A DNA stretch of 61,773 bases from Brachybacterium equifaecis (GCF_023509525.1 NZ_JAKNCJ010000011.1:1-61773); one strand, 5' to 3'; counted from the stretch's first letter, positions 26,794 through 35,903 are shown. The notes: generated by a model from the sequence alone, not told the origin. A program made the numbers and translations.

Positions 26794-27177
26794 ATGGACT
26801 CCGCCGCCCTGACCGCCCGTGCAGGGGCGCGCACCGAGGAGCTGCCCGGCTCCGAGCTGACCCACCCGTTCGGCCCCGAGGTGGATGTCTACAAGGTCCG
26901 CGGCAAGGTGTTCGCGCTGATCATGGACGTGCGCGGCGAGGAGATGGTGACCGTCAAGGCCCACCCGCGCGACGTCCTCGCCCTCACCGAGGCCTATCCG
27001 GAGATCACCCCCGGCTACCACATGAGCAAGAAGCACTGGGTGAGCGTGCGCGCAGGCGTGGGCGTGAGCCCCGAGCTCGTCGACGATCTCGTGGCGGAGT
27101 CCTACCTGCTGGTCGTCGAGAAGCTCCCGAGGGCGGAGCGCCCGGTGGACCCGGCGGCGTTCGCGGTCAGGCGCTAG
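26794..27177 (+). CDS. MmcQ/YjbR-family protein
   Basis: A 127-residue protein with the family plan: a FGPEVDVYKVRGKVFALI strand pair, VTVKAHPRDVLALTE, then PGYHMSKKHWVSVR and a final helix. The fold is CyaY-like and thought to bind DNA or partner proteins; no firm function is known. Its last 11 bases overlap the end of the convergent nadE gene. Confidence 0.88.
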   Translation: MDSAALTARAGARTEELPGSELTHPFGPEVDVYKVRGKVFALIMDVRGEEMVTVKAHPRDVLALTEAYPEITPGYHMSKKHWVSVRAGVGVSPELVDDLVAESYLLVVEKLPRAERPVDPAAFAVRR

Positions 27178-28003
27178 GCGCGTCCCGCCACCAGTCCTCC
27201 AGCACCGACACCGGCGTGGTCCGCTTGTGCCGGGTGCGCAGCCAGCGCTGCTCGATGATCTCGGCGGCGTCGTCGGGCACGTCCTTGCCCTCGAGGTAGT
27301 CGTCGATGACGTCGTAGGAGATGCCGAGCTCGACCTCGTCGGCCTGGCCGGGCTTGCCGTCGAGGAGGTCGGCCGTCGGCATCTTCTTCCAGAGGTGCTC
27401 GGGGGCGCCGAGGTGGCGGGCGAGCTCGCGCACCTGGCGCTTGTCCAGGCCGAACAGCGGGAGCACGTCGGCCCCGCCGTCGCCGAACTTCGTGAAGAAC
27501 CCGGAGACCGACTCGGCGGCCTGGTCGGTGCCGATGACCAGCAGGTCCTTGTCCCCGGCGATCGCGTACTGCGCGATCATGCGCATGCGCGCCTTGACGT
27601 TGCCGCGGTCGAAGTCGCTGAGGGCACGGCCGGTGCCGCGCTCGAACGCCGCGACGAGCCCGGTGGTGCCGGGCTCGATGTCGATCGTGACGGGGGTGTC
27701 GGCGCCGACGAAGTCCATGGCCGCGGTGGCGTCGGCCTCGTCGGCCTGCAGGCGGTGCGGCAGGCGCACGGAGACGAACTCGGCGTCATGGCCCTCCGCG
27801 CGCAGCCGCTCGGCGGCGAGCTGCCCGAGGCGCCCGCCGAGCGTCGAGTCGACGCCGCCGGAGATGCCCAGCACGAAGCCCTTCGCGTGCGCCGTCCTCG
27901 CGTAGTCGGCGAGGAAGCGCACGCGGCGCTCGACCTCGGCCGCGGGATCGATCTGCGGCTGGACGCCCATCTCGGCGATGATGATTCTCTGGAGCTCGCG
28001 CAT
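27167..28003 (-). CDS. nadE: Ammonia-dependent NAD+ synthetase
   Basis: The 278-residue enzyme amidates nicotinic acid adenine dinucleotide to NAD+, the last step of NAD synthesis. It has the PP-loop SGGVDS at ~48-53, NVKARMRMIAQYAIAG, LVIGTDQAAESVSGFFTKFGDGGADVLP and KMPTADLLDGKPGQADE. There is no N-terminal glutaminase domain, so it uses ammonia. Length is normal for E. coli-type NadE. It lies about 2.3 kb from the pncB-pncA salvage operon. Confidence 0.95.
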   Translation of the reverse strand: MRELQRIIIAEMGVQPQIDPAAEVERRVRFLADYARTAHAKGFVLGISGGVDSTLGGRLGQLAAERLRAEGHDAEFVSVRLPHRLQADEADATAAMDFVGADTPVTIDIEPGTTGLVAAFERGTGRALSDFDRGNVKARMRMIAQYAIAGDKDLLVIGTDQAAESVSGFFTKFGDGGADVLPLFGLDKRQVRELARHLGAPEHLWKKMPTADLLDGKPGQADEVELGISYDVIDDYLEGKDVPDDAAEIIEQRWLRTRHKRTTPVSVLEDWWRDAPSA

Positions 28004-28023
28004 GGGGTGAGACTATCGCTCCT

Positions 28024-28509
28024 ATGACCTCCTCCGAGAAGGCCGCCCTGCTGGGCTGGCTGCGCGCGAAACGGGCCCACGTCCTCTCCCAGCTGGACGG
28101 GCTCAGCGACGCCCAGCTGCGCACACCGGTGCTGCCGTCGGGCTGGTCGCCGCTCGGTCTCGTGCGCCACCTGACGCTGTCCGACGAGCGCTTCTGGTGC
28201 GAGGTCGTCATCGCCGGCGGCCCGCTGGACTTCTGGCCCGAGGGGGAGGGCGCCGACTGGACCGTCGGGGCCGACGAGAGCGCGAGCGCCGTCCTCGACG
28301 CCTACCGCGCCGCGAGCGCCGCCTCCGACGCGATTCTCGAGGCCCGCTCCCTGGATGATCCCCTCGGCGCCCCGTCCGAGGCCCCGCCCGGGTACGCGGA
28401 CGTCCGCGCGGTCCTCGTCCACCTGCTCGTGGAGACCGCCACCCATGCCGGGCACCTCGACGCCGCGCGCGAGCTGATCGACGGGCGCCAGCACCTGGTG
28501 CTCTCGTGA
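28024..28509 (+). CDS. DinB-family protein (DUF664 type)
   Basis: A 161-residue four-helix-bundle protein. LGLVRHLTLSDERFW carries the first metal His and VETATHAGHLDAARELIDG the second pair, the His triad of DinB-like proteins. Many actinobacterial members are thiol transferases using mycothiol or bacillithiol; that role is possible here but unproven. It is followed by the FUSC gene with a GTGA overlap. Confidence 0.85.
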   Translation: MTSSEKAALLGWLRAKRAHVLSQLDGLSDAQLRTPVLPSGWSPLGLVRHLTLSDERFWCEVVIAGGPLDFWPEGEGADWTVGADESASAVLDAYRAASAASDAILEARSLDDPLGAPSEAPPGYADVRAVLVHLLVETATHAGHLDAARELIDGRQHLVLS

Positions 28510-29637
28510 GCGCCGACTCCGCGCATGTGGGATCCCCGCGACCCGGCTCCCCGCGATCCGGCTCCACCCGCGCCCGCCACGTGAGCGCGACCGCGCGCAG
28601 CATGGTCACCCTCGGGCCCGCCCGCGGGGATCTCGCCCCGGCCCTGCGCATCGCCGTCTCCCTCGGCGTCCCGCTGGTGGTGCTGCTGCTGAGCGGGCGC
28701 CTCGACTGGGCGCTGTTCGTCTCCTTCGGCGCGTTCACCTCGATCTACGCCCGCTACGTGCCGACCCGCGTGCGCCTGCGCCAGCAGGGCGAGGTGGGTG
28801 CTGGGTGCGCTGCTGGTCGCGTGCGTCGGCCTCGGCGCGCTGATCGCGCAGCTCGCCCCCGCGTGGCCGACGGGCCTGCATCCCTGGGTGACGGCTCTCG
28901 CGGGCGCCGTCGTCGCGGCAGTCTCCTCGGTCGTGATCGCCGAGAGGGGTCTGCGGCCGACGGGCGCGGTCTTCCCCGTCTTCGCGACGACCGCCGTCGC
29001 GACCGCGCCGTCTGCGGCGCCGACGTGGCTGGCGATGCTGATCGCTGGGGGCGCTGTCGCGTGGTGCCTGGCGATGAGCGCCCTCGCGCACTGGATGGGG
29101 GAGGCGAACCCGGGCGGCCCCGTGCCCGCGCCGGTCCCGGGCAGCGGCACCCGCAGCTTCCGCCTGCAGGAGCTCTCCCGCTACGGCATCGCGGCGCTGG
29201 TCGCAGGCGCGATCGCCACGCTCTCGGGGATCCCCTCCCCGTACTGGGCGCAGGTCGCTGCGGTGGTGCCGCTGTCGGCCCCGGGCCGACGCCAGCAGAT
29301 CGAGCGGGGCCTGCACCGCATCGTCGGCACCGCGATCGGCGTGGGCGCCGCGGCCTTCCTGCTCTCGTTCCCCTCGCAGGCCTGGCAGGTGATCGTGTGG
29401 GTGGTGCTGATGCAGTTCCTCGCGGAGCTGTTCGTGCTGCGCAACTACTCGCTCGCGCTCGTCTTCATCACGCCGCTCGCCCTGCTGATGGTGTTCCTCG
29501 CGCACCCCGGCCCCGTCGGCCCGCTGCTCGTGGCGCGCATCGCCGAATCGGCGATCGGCGCGGTGGTGGGCATCGCGGTGGTGCTGGGCGCGGTGGTCCT
29601 GGAGCCGGTGCTGAGGCGGCGTTCAGACCAGAGCTGA
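28506..29637 (+). pseudogene. FUSC-family membrane protein, frameshifted
   Basis: Two frames together form one aromatic-acid-exporter-like (FUSC) protein. The first (GTG 28506 to ~28796) has a Ser/Arg/Pro lead and two membrane helices (RIAVSLGVPLVVLLLSG...; SFGAFTSIYARYVP). The second (from ~28798) continues with LGALLVACVGLGALIAQ and five more helices to the stop at 29637. They meet at GAGGTGGGTGCTGG; removing one G from GGG restores GEVVLGALLV. Either a real single-base insertion or a sequencing error. The GTG overlaps the DinB stop. Confidence 0.8.
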
Positions 29638-29676
29638 GGCTCAGACCAGAGGCGAGGCTCAGACCAGAGCTGAGAC
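29623..29676. repeat. 18-bp tandem repeat, three units
   Basis: TCAGACCAGAGCTGAGGC is repeated at 29623, 29641 and 29659 with one to three differences. The stop codon of the FUSC gene (29635-29637) lies in the first unit. GCGGCGT before and ACGCCGC after could pair around the array. Confidence 0.85.
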
Positions 29677-29722
29677 GCCGCTCCGGCCGGACGAGATCCC
29701 AGCCCGGCGGCTGGGCCTGAGC

Positions 29723-30226
29723 TCAGCCGATCCCGGCCTGCTCGCACAGCAGCCACACCGCATCCCCGGCGCGCTCCGGTCGGGGCAGCGCGCCGCTGAT
29801 CCACAGCTCGGCGAGCCCGTGGGCGAGGGCGAAGGCGGTCTGCGCGGCGGCAGGATCCCCGCCGACCGCGCTCGCGAAGCGCCCGTGGAGCGCAGCTGGC
29901 CCCTGCCCGGCGTCCACCTCGGGCGCCCACATCACTGCGTAGTGCGCGGGGTGCGCGAGCGCCCACAGCACGAAGGCCGCGCACTGCGAGGCGGGGTCGG
30001 CCGGCGAGCCGTCCAGCTCTTCCAGGAGTGCCTCGAACCCCTCGGCCGAGAGCGCCTCCAGCAGGCCCCCGCGCGAGCCGAAATGGTGCAGGGGAGCGGA
30101 GTGGGAGACCCCCACGCGCCGGCCGAGGGCGCGCAGCGTCACGCTCTCCACTCCCGCCTCCGCGACCATGGCCGCGGCCTCCGCGAGGAAAGCGCGGCGC
30201 AGATCGCCGTGGTGGTAGCTGTTCAC
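29723..30226 (-). CDS. TetR/AcrR-family regulator
   Basis: A 167-residue regulator. The HTH is near the N-terminus (AEAGVESVTLRALGRRVGVSHSAPLHHFGSRGGLLEAL), followed by a short helical domain with WALAHPAHYAVMWAPE. The type resembles regulators paired with TetR_C_13-like domains. It is divergent from the pncB operon (115 bp to the pncB start) and about 85 bp past the broken FUSC gene; which of them it controls is unknown. Confidence 0.82.
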   Translation of the reverse strand: MNSYHHGDLRRAFLAEAAAMVAEAGVESVTLRALGRRVGVSHSAPLHHFGSRGGLLEALSAEGFEALLEELDGSPADPASQCAAFVLWALAHPAHYAVMWAPEVDAGQGPAALHGRFASAVGGDPAAAQTAFALAHGLAELWISGALPRPERAGDAVWLLCEQAGIG

Positions 30227-30283
30227 GCGGGCGAGTCTAGCCGCCGGAAAGATCGCAGGTCACACCCGATTGCGGCGAAGGCC

Positions 30284-30312
30284 TTGCCAGCGTCACGCCG
30301 CAGGGATAGCGT
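30284..30312 (+). promoter_or_regulatory. Promoter for the pncB-pncA-Nudix operon
   Basis: TTGCCA (30284-30289), a 17-nt spacer and TAGCGT (30307-30312) form a good sigma-70-type promoter 30 bases before the pncB start. A near-palindrome, GGCGAAGGCCTTGCC, overlaps the -35 and could be the site of the Nudix regulator or the divergent TetR. Confidence 0.6.
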
Positions 30313-30341
30313 CAAGCCGACACCGACGAAGGATGGCCCAG

Positions 30342-31640
30342 ATGGCGAGCACGGCGCTGCTGACGGACATGTACGAGTTCACGATGCTCTCCGCGATGGT
30401 CGAGGACGGCACCGTGCACCACCAGGCGGTGTTCGAGGCCTTCGCCCGCCGCCTGCCCGAGGGGCGCCGCTTCGGCCTCGTCGCCGGCCTCGGCCGGCTC
30501 GTGCCGCTGCTGGAGGACTTCCGCTTCGGCGAGGAGGAGATCGGCTTCCTGCTGTCGGCCTCCGCGATCACCGAGGCGACCGCCGACTACCTGCGGCAAT
30601 GGCGCTTCACCGGATCGATCACCGCTCTGCCCGAGGGCAGCCTCTACTGGCCGGGCACCCCGCTGCTGACGGTGCGGGGGAACGTCGGCGAATGCATGCT
30701 GCTGGAGACGCTCATCCTGTCCGTGCTGAACCACGATTCCGCGATCGCCTCCGCCGCCGCGCGCATGGTGATCGCGGCGAACGGCCGCCCGCTCATCGAG
30801 ATGGGCTCCCGGCGCGTCCACGAGGAGGCCGCGGTCGCCGCGGCGCGCGCCGCCTGGATCGCGGGCTTCGCGAGCACCTCGAACCTCGCCGCCGGCCACC
30901 TGCACGGCGTGCCCGTCGCCGGCACCGCCGCGCACGCCGCGACGCTCGCCCGGCCGACGGAGCGCGAGGCCTTCGCCGCCCAGATCGCCTCGTATGGCAC
31001 GGCGACCACGCTCCTCGTGGACACCTACGACATCCCCACCGGCATCCGCACCGCGATCGAGGTCGCCGGCCCCGAGCTCGCGGCGATCCGCATCGACTCC
31101 GGCGATCTCCTGGTGATGGCGGGGGAGGCCCGCGCCCTGCTCGACGAGCTCGGCGCGACGGGCACGAAGATCACCGTGACCAGCGATCTCGACGAGTACG
31201 TCATCGAGCATCTCGCGGGCGCCCCCATCGACGGCTACGGCGTGGGCACGAGGGTCGCGACCGGTTCCGACCATCCCACCGCGGGCATGGTCTACAAGCT
31301 GGTCGCCGTGAACGACGGCATCGGCGAGGACGGCGCCCCGACGCCGCTGCGCCCCGTCGCGAAGGCCTCGGCCGACAAGGCCTCCGTCGGCGGATCGAAG
31401 ACCGTCTCGCGCTTCCCCGACGGTCGCGAGGTCTGGACCCTCGACGGCAGCGTCCCGCCGGGCGCCGTCCCCGTGCACATCGATGTCGCTCGCGACGGCG
31501 CCTTCCTGCCGGTCGCGAGCGCCGCCGAGGCCCGCGAGGAGGCGGCGCGCTCCCTCGAGAGCCTGCCCGCCCAGGCGCGCCGCATCAGCTCCGGCACCGC
31601 GTTCCGGATCAGCGAGAAGCACGAAGGAGATGCCCGATGA
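30342..31640 (+). CDS. pncB: Nicotinate phosphoribosyltransferase
   Basis: The 432-residue enzyme joins nicotinate to PRPP, giving nicotinate mononucleotide. It starts with the family's LLTDMYEFTML and has FEAFARRLPEGRRFG, MGSRRVHEEAA, GTAAHA, LVDTYDIPTGIR, RIDSGDL, and GVGTRVATG near the end. ATG 30342 was chosen (GAAGG 9 bases upstream); ATG 30333 is also in frame. The stop overlaps the pncA start (ATGA). First gene of the salvage operon. Confidence 0.95.
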   Translation: MASTALLTDMYEFTMLSAMVEDGTVHHQAVFEAFARRLPEGRRFGLVAGLGRLVPLLEDFRFGEEEIGFLLSASAITEATADYLRQWRFTGSITALPEGSLYWPGTPLLTVRGNVGECMLLETLILSVLNHDSAIASAAARMVIAANGRPLIEMGSRRVHEEAAVAAARAAWIAGFASTSNLAAGHLHGVPVAGTAAHAATLARPTEREAFAAQIASYGTATTLLVDTYDIPTGIRTAIEVAGPELAAIRIDSGDLLVMAGEARALLDELGATGTKITVTSDLDEYVIEHLAGAPIDGYGVGTRVATGSDHPTAGMVYKLVAVNDGIGEDGAPTPLRPVAKASADKASVGGSKTVSRFPDGREVWTLDGSVPPGAVPVHIDVARDGAFLPVASAAEAREEAARSLESLPAQARRISSGTAFRISEKHEGDAR

Positions 31641-32482
31641 CCACTCCCGCTCCGTCTCCCGTCGGCGTGTCCCTTCCCGCCCTGCGCACCCTTCTGGTCG
31701 TCGACGTCCAGAACGACTTCTGCGAGGGCGGCGCTCTCGCAGTGACCGGCGGCGCCGCCGTCGCCGAGCGCATCGCCGACTTCCTCGAGGACCGCGCGGG
31801 CGAGTACCGCCGCGTGGTCCTCTCCCGCGACTGGCACGAGCCCTCGGGCACCAACGGCGGGCACTTCGCCCTGCCGCCGGGTGAGCCCGACTACCTGGAC
31901 TCCTGGCCCCCGCACTGCGTGCAGGGCACCCCGGGCGCCGACTACCACCCCGCGATCATCCGCGCCCTCGCCGAGCTCGAGGAGCGCGGTATCGAGGTCG
32001 TGCACGTGGTCAAGGGCGAGGGAGTCCCCGCGTACTCGCTGGCGGAAGGCCGGATCGAGCGGGTCGCTGCCTCGGCCGACGGCAACGCCCCGACCCCCTC
32101 CGATTCGTCCAGCCTCCCGGATTCGCCCGGCCTCCCCGATTCCCCCAGCCTCCCCGGTTCCCTCACCGTCCCCGATCTGCTCGTCGGCCCGATCGACGTC
32201 GTCGGCCTCGCCTTTGACTACTGCGTGGCGGCGAGCGCGAAGGACGCCGCTCGGGCGAACCCCGTCGGCCCCGTGCGCGTGCTGCTGGATCTGACGGCGG
32301 CCGTGCATTCGGAGGCCGATCCGGAGACCGTCGCGCAGCTCGCCGCCGCCGGGATCACCGTCGCCGATTCCGACGACCCTCCTGGAGACGGCCCCGGCGG
32401 CTACGCCGCTCCGACCGCCGACCTGCTCGATCCGCTCGAGGTCGCCCCCGGCGTCTCGGCGTCCTCACCGAAGGAGTCCTGA
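31637..32482 (+). CDS. pncA: Nicotinamidase with low-complexity insert
   Basis: The 281-residue enzyme should deamidate nicotinamide to nicotinate for PncB. Motifs: [18 protein letters not shown] (catalytic Asp ~23), SRDWHEP (metal site), HVVKGEG (Lys ~126) and [15 protein letters not shown] (Cys ~196). Most nicotinamidases have about 190-215 residues. The extra length is a Ser/Pro/Leu/Asp repeat at ~151-180 ([15 protein letters not shown]), sitting just before the catalytic-Cys strand, and a disordered tail. GAAGGAG precedes the start. Confidence 0.93.
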   Translation: MTTPAPSPVGVSLPALRTLLVVDVQNDFCEGGALAVTGGAAVAERIADFLEDRAGEYRRVVLSRDWHEPSGTNGGHFALPPGEPDYLDSWPPHCVQGTPGADYHPAIIRALAELEERGIEVVHVVKGEGVPAYSLAEGRIERVAASADGNAPTPSDSSSLPDSPGLPDSPSLPGSLTVPDLLVGPIDVVGLAFDYCVAASAKDAARANPVGPVRVLLDLTAAVHSEADPETVAQLAAAGITVADSDDPPGDGPGGYAAPTADLLDPLEVAPGVSASSPKES

Positions 32483-32483
32483 C

Positions 32484-33239
32484 ATGACCGGAACCCGGAA
32501 GCAGTCCGCGGGCGAGCACCCCCCGTTCGCGGTCACCGTCGATCTGGCGGTCTTCACCATCCGTGCGGGCGCGCTGTGCGTGATGCTCGTGGAGCGCGGG
32601 CAGGATCCGTTCGCGGGCTCCTGGGCGCTGCCCGGCGGGTTCATCGAGCCCGACGAGGACGCGGCTGCCGCCGCCGAGCGCGAGCTGATGGAGGAGACGG
32701 GGATGGAGGTGGTGCGCTACCACCTCGAGCAACTGCGCACCTACACCACCCCGGATCGCGATCCGCGGATGCGCGTCGTCTCCGTCGCGCACCTGGCCTT
32801 CGCCCCGGATCTGCCGGATCCCGAGGCGGGGTCCGACGCCCGCGGCGCGCGCTGGTGGCAGGTCGAGGAGATCCTCTCGGATCCCGACGCCCCGCAGCTC
32901 GCCTTCGACCACCGCGAGATCCTCACCGACGCAGTGGAGCGCGTGCGCTCGAAGCTCGAGTACACGACGCTGGCCAGCCAGTTCCTCGCCGAGCCGTTCA
33001 CCCTCGCGGAGCTGCGCGGGGTCTACGGAGCGGTGTGGGGAGTGGCCCCGGATCGAGCGAACTTCATCCGCAAGGTGCTCTCCACCGAGGGGTTCGTGGT
33101 GCCCGACGGCGGCACCGGGCAGGCCTCCCGCACGGGCGGCCCCCGCCCCGCGCTCTACCGCCGCGGCGAGGCCACGGCCCTGCACCCGGCCCTGCTGCGC
33201 CCGCGCGGAACCGGTCCGGAGGTCCCCGGGCCGCAGTGA
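32484..33239 (+). CDS. Nudix hydrolase with winged-helix domain, NrtR-like
   Basis: The 251-residue protein has an N-terminal Nudix domain with an intact box ([23 protein letters not shown] at ~52-74) and a C-terminal winged helix ([15 protein letters not shown]...NFIRKVLS). This is the plan of NrtR, the ADP-ribose-responsive repressor of NAD genes. Its place right after pncB-pncA (one base gap) fits that role. Many NrtR repressors have a degenerate Nudix box; the intact one here allows ADP-ribose hydrolysis instead or as well. Confidence 0.85.
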   Translation: MTGTRKQSAGEHPPFAVTVDLAVFTIRAGALCVMLVERGQDPFAGSWALPGGFIEPDEDAAAAAERELMEETGMEVVRYHLEQLRTYTTPDRDPRMRVVSVAHLAFAPDLPDPEAGSDARGARWWQVEEILSDPDAPQLAFDHREILTDAVERVRSKLEYTTLASQFLAEPFTLAELRGVYGAVWGVAPDRANFIRKVLSTEGFVVPDGGTGQASRTGGPRPALYRRGEATALHPALLRPRGTGPEVPGPQ

Positions 33240-33252
33240 GGCTGATGGGGCT

Positions 33253-34161
33253 TCAGTCGGCTCCTGCCCGGTTCGGCCACGTTTCGCAGCCCGGGCCCTG
33301 CTTCCCTCGCGGGCTCGGCTCTCTGCCTGACCTCTCGGCCCCGCCCGAACTCTGCTGCCTGTCCCTCTCCTCAGCTCCGAGGAACGGCATCACCTCCGCG
33401 AGCACCGGCTCCGCGGGTCCGAGGGTTGCGCCGTGCGTGCGACCGGGCAGGCTCACGAATCGGCCCTCCGGCATGATCGCGGCCGCGTGCCGGGACTCCT
33501 CCCATCGGGGCTGATCCAGGTCGCCGGTCATCCACAGCGCCGGCACCCGGCACTGGCCGAGCTCCGACTCGGGGACCGCGGGGGTGGAGTCCGTCGCGCT
33601 GAACAGGGCCGCCATCGCGTCTGGGTCAGCCGCGAGGAACGCGGTGCGCGTGCCTCGATTGCGCCTGCCCTCCGCCTCCGGGCCGAGGCCCTGGCGGGTG
33701 CAGAACTCCTCCATCCCGCCGGTGCGCAGAGAATCGATGACGCCGGGGAAGAAGACGGCGTCCAGGGCACCGCGCTGCTCTGCCGCGGATCCGCCGAGGC
33801 AGACGATCCTCTCCACCCGGTCCGGAGCAGTCAGCGCCGCCGTCAGGGCGACCCTGGCGCCCAGGGAGTAGCCGACGATCGCGGCGCGCGCGATGCCCTC
33901 CGCGTCCAGCACCGCGAGGACGTCAGCTAGGAGGCTGTCCTGGGTGTACGCGGCCGGGTCGTGCGGGGCGCCGGAGCGGCCGTGGCCGCGCAGGTCGATC
34001 CGCACCACCGTGCGCGAGCCGTTGAGCGCATCGACGTATCCGTAGGAGCGCCAGATCGCGCGCGAGAGCACCGAGCCGTGCAGCAGCACCACGACGGGAC
34101 CGGATCCGACGGTGTCGTACGCGATGCGCACCCCGCCGGCGGGGGAGACGGTGGTGGGCAT
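33253..34161 (-). CDS. Alpha/beta hydrolase
   Basis: A 302-residue protein with VVLLHGSVLSRAIW (oxyanion hole), VVRIDLRGHGRSG, the nucleophile elbow IVGYSLGARVALTAA, WMTGDLDQP (acid) and LPGRTHGATL (catalytic His). A Gln/Ser/Arg-rich tail of ~40 residues follows the domain. The substrate is unknown. It follows the YccF gene on the same strand, separated by simple-sequence repeats. Confidence 0.85.
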   Translation of the reverse strand: MPTTVSPAGGVRIAYDTVGSGPVVVLLHGSVLSRAIWRSYGYVDALNGSRTVVRIDLRGHGRSGAPHDPAAYTQDSLLADVLAVLDAEGIARAAIVGYSLGARVALTAALTAPDRVERIVCLGGSAAEQRGALDAVFFPGVIDSLRTGGMEEFCTRQGLGPEAEGRRNRGTRTAFLAADPDAMAALFSATDSTPAVPESELGQCRVPALWMTGDLDQPRWEESRHAAAIMPEGRFVSLPGRTHGATLGPAEPVLAEVMPFLGAEERDRQQSSGGAERSGREPSPRGKQGPGCETWPNRAGAD

Positions 34162-34172
34162 GGGGTGAGCCT

Positions 34173-34236
34173 CGTGGTCGTGGTCGTGGTCGTGGTCGCA
34201 GCTGCAGCTGCAGCTGTCGCCGTCGTCGTCGTCGTC
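34173..34236. repeat. Three adjoining simple-sequence repeats
   Basis: Four units of CGTGGT (34173-34196), three of GCAGCT (34198-34215) and five of GTC (34222-34236) lie in the 87-bp gap between the YccF gene and the hydrolase gene. On the minus strand they are open and would read Asp-rich, SerCys and HisAsp repeats in frame with the hydrolase, but no start codon precedes them. Confidence 0.85.
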
Positions 34237-34248
34237 GGGAGTCGGCCC

Positions 34249-34668
34249 TCAGCCGGCGGTCGGGAACATGCGCGCGCTCGCCGACGAGGAGGAGACGACC
34301 TCCTTGCCGAAGGGGAAGCAGGTCACGGGGATCAGCTTGAGGTTCGCCCAGGCCAGCGGGATGCCGATGATCGTGACAGCCTGCGCGAGCGCTGTCGCCA
34401 CATGCCCGAGCGCGAGCCACACGCCGGCCACCAGGAACCACACCACGTTGCCCAGCGTGCTCATCGCGCCGGGGCGGCCCCGGTCGACGACCTCGCGGCC
34501 GAAGGGCCACAGCACGAACCCGGCGATGCGGAAGGATGCGAGCCCGAAGGGGATCGTCACGACGAGGATGCAGGCCACCACCCCGGCGATCGCATACGCG
34601 AGGGCCAGCGGCAGCCCGGCGGTGAGGAACCAGATGATGTTCAGGACGAGAGTGATGATTGCGCGCAT
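34249..34668 (-). CDS. YccF-family inner-membrane protein
   Basis: A 139-residue membrane protein with two copies of the YccF (DUF307) unit: NIIWFLTAGLPLALAYAIAG...IPFGLASFRIAGFVLWPFGREV, then NVVWFLVAGVWLALGHVATA...IPLAWANLKLIPVTCFPFGKEV. The FGxE-V ends and the IG-P turns are typical. Function unknown; about four membrane segments. Confidence 0.9.
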   Translation of the reverse strand: MRAIITLVLNIIWFLTAGLPLALAYAIAGVVACILVVTIPFGLASFRIAGFVLWPFGREVVDRGRPGAMSTLGNVVWFLVAGVWLALGHVATALAQAVTIIGIPLAWANLKLIPVTCFPFGKEVVSSSSASARMFPTAG

Positions 34669-34766
34669 GCCGTCATCGTAGGTCGGCGGGCCGACTTTCG
34701 ACGGGGAGCGAGAGCGCCCCTCCGCTTTACCCCTCCCCTTTACCCTTCGGCCTTTCCCCTCGCACC

Positions 34767-35672
34767 TCAGTGCACTGCAGGCGCCTCCGCCTCGATCACC
34801 CCCAGGCGCTCGAGATCCTCGGCATCGAGCGCGATCCGGCCCACGCTGAGGTTCTCCTCGAGGTGACCGATGGAGCTGGTGCCGGGGATGAGCAGGAGGT
34901 TCTCGTACTGGGCGAGGAGCCAGGCGAGGGCGATCTGCGCGGCCGGGACCTTGTGCTTCTCGGCGATCTCGCCGATCACGGGATCGGCGGCGATGCGCTG
35001 CGGGCCGCCGGTGAAGGCGGAGCCGAGGGGGAAGTACGGCACGTAGGCGAGACCGAGATCGCGGGCGACGTCGAAGGCCTCCTGGCCGCTGCGATCGAGG
35101 ATCGAGTACGGGTTCTGCAGGGAGACCGCTCCGGCGATCTCCACGGCCGTGCGCACGGAGTCGGCCCCGACGCTGGAGATGCCGATCTCCGCGATCTTGC
35201 CCTGCTCGCGCAGCGCCACGAGCGCGCCGAGCTGGTCCTCCAGCGGCGTGGTGTCGTTCTCCGGATGGTCGAGCTCGAAGCGGCGCAGGTTCGCCATCGC
35301 CAGCTGCTCGGTGCCGAGGGTGCGCAGGTTCTGCTCGACCTGCTCGGTGAGCTGCTCGGGGGTGCCGGCGGGCAGCCAGGCGCCCTGGTCATCGCGCACC
35401 GAGCCGATCTTCGTGACGATGCGCAGGTCCTCGCCGTACGGGTGCAGAGCCTCGCGGATGAGCTCGTTGACGACGTCGGGCCCGTAGAACTGGGCGGTGT
35501 CGATGTGGTCCACGCCGAGCTCCACGGCGCGGCGCAGCACGGCCACGGCATTGGCGGGATCGGCGGGCGGGCCGAACACGCCGGGGCCTGCGAGCTGCAT
35601 CGCGCCGAAGCCGATGCGGTGGACGGGAAGGCTGCCGATGCGGCCGTGCGCGGCGGGGGTTCCATGGGTCAT
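34767..35672 (-). CDS. Aldo/keto reductase
   Basis: The 301-residue oxidoreductase has the AKR barrel: GFGAMQLAGPGVFG, then VDHIDTAQFYG (catalytic Asp and Tyr), VTKIG with the catalytic Lys, ISSVGADSVR, LQNPYSILDRSG and LIPGTSSIGHLEENL at the NADP-binding end. It looks like the AKR11/YdhF-like group. ATG 35672 is divergent from the HNH gene. Confidence 0.9.
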   Translation of the reverse strand: MTHGTPAAHGRIGSLPVHRIGFGAMQLAGPGVFGPPADPANAVAVLRRAVELGVDHIDTAQFYGPDVVNELIREALHPYGEDLRIVTKIGSVRDDQGAWLPAGTPEQLTEQVEQNLRTLGTEQLAMANLRRFELDHPENDTTPLEDQLGALVALREQGKIAEIGISSVGADSVRTAVEIAGAVSLQNPYSILDRSGQEAFDVARDLGLAYVPYFPLGSAFTGGPQRIAADPVIGEIAEKHKVPAAQIALAWLLAQYENLLLIPGTSSIGHLEENLSVGRIALDAEDLERLGVIEAEAPAVH

Positions 35673-35813
35673 GGGGACATACTGCGCCGCACAGGCGGAG
35701 CGCTCCAAAGACGCATCGCGGATTGTGGACAACTGTGCCGAGCAAGACACGCGATTCCTCCCCATAGGCACGTTCTCCACCGTTTCGCCGGGCCCGGGTC
35801 GAATGTCGGAATG

Positions 35814-35829
35814 TCGAACTAGTGTTCGA
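35814..35829. promoter_or_regulatory. SOS (LexA) box
   Basis: TCGAACTAGTGTTCGA is an exact match to the Gram-positive/actinobacterial LexA consensus TCGAAC-N4-GTTCGA. It lies 75 bp before the start of the DUF222-HNH gene and about 140 bp before the divergent aldo/keto reductase. It suggests DNA-damage control of the HNH gene. Confidence 0.8.
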
Positions 35830-35903
35830 GACACGAGAACGCAGCGAGCAGCAAGCGAACAGCACGGGGGATCCCTCGGAGCTCCGAGAAGGAGGTGGCA
35901 GGA

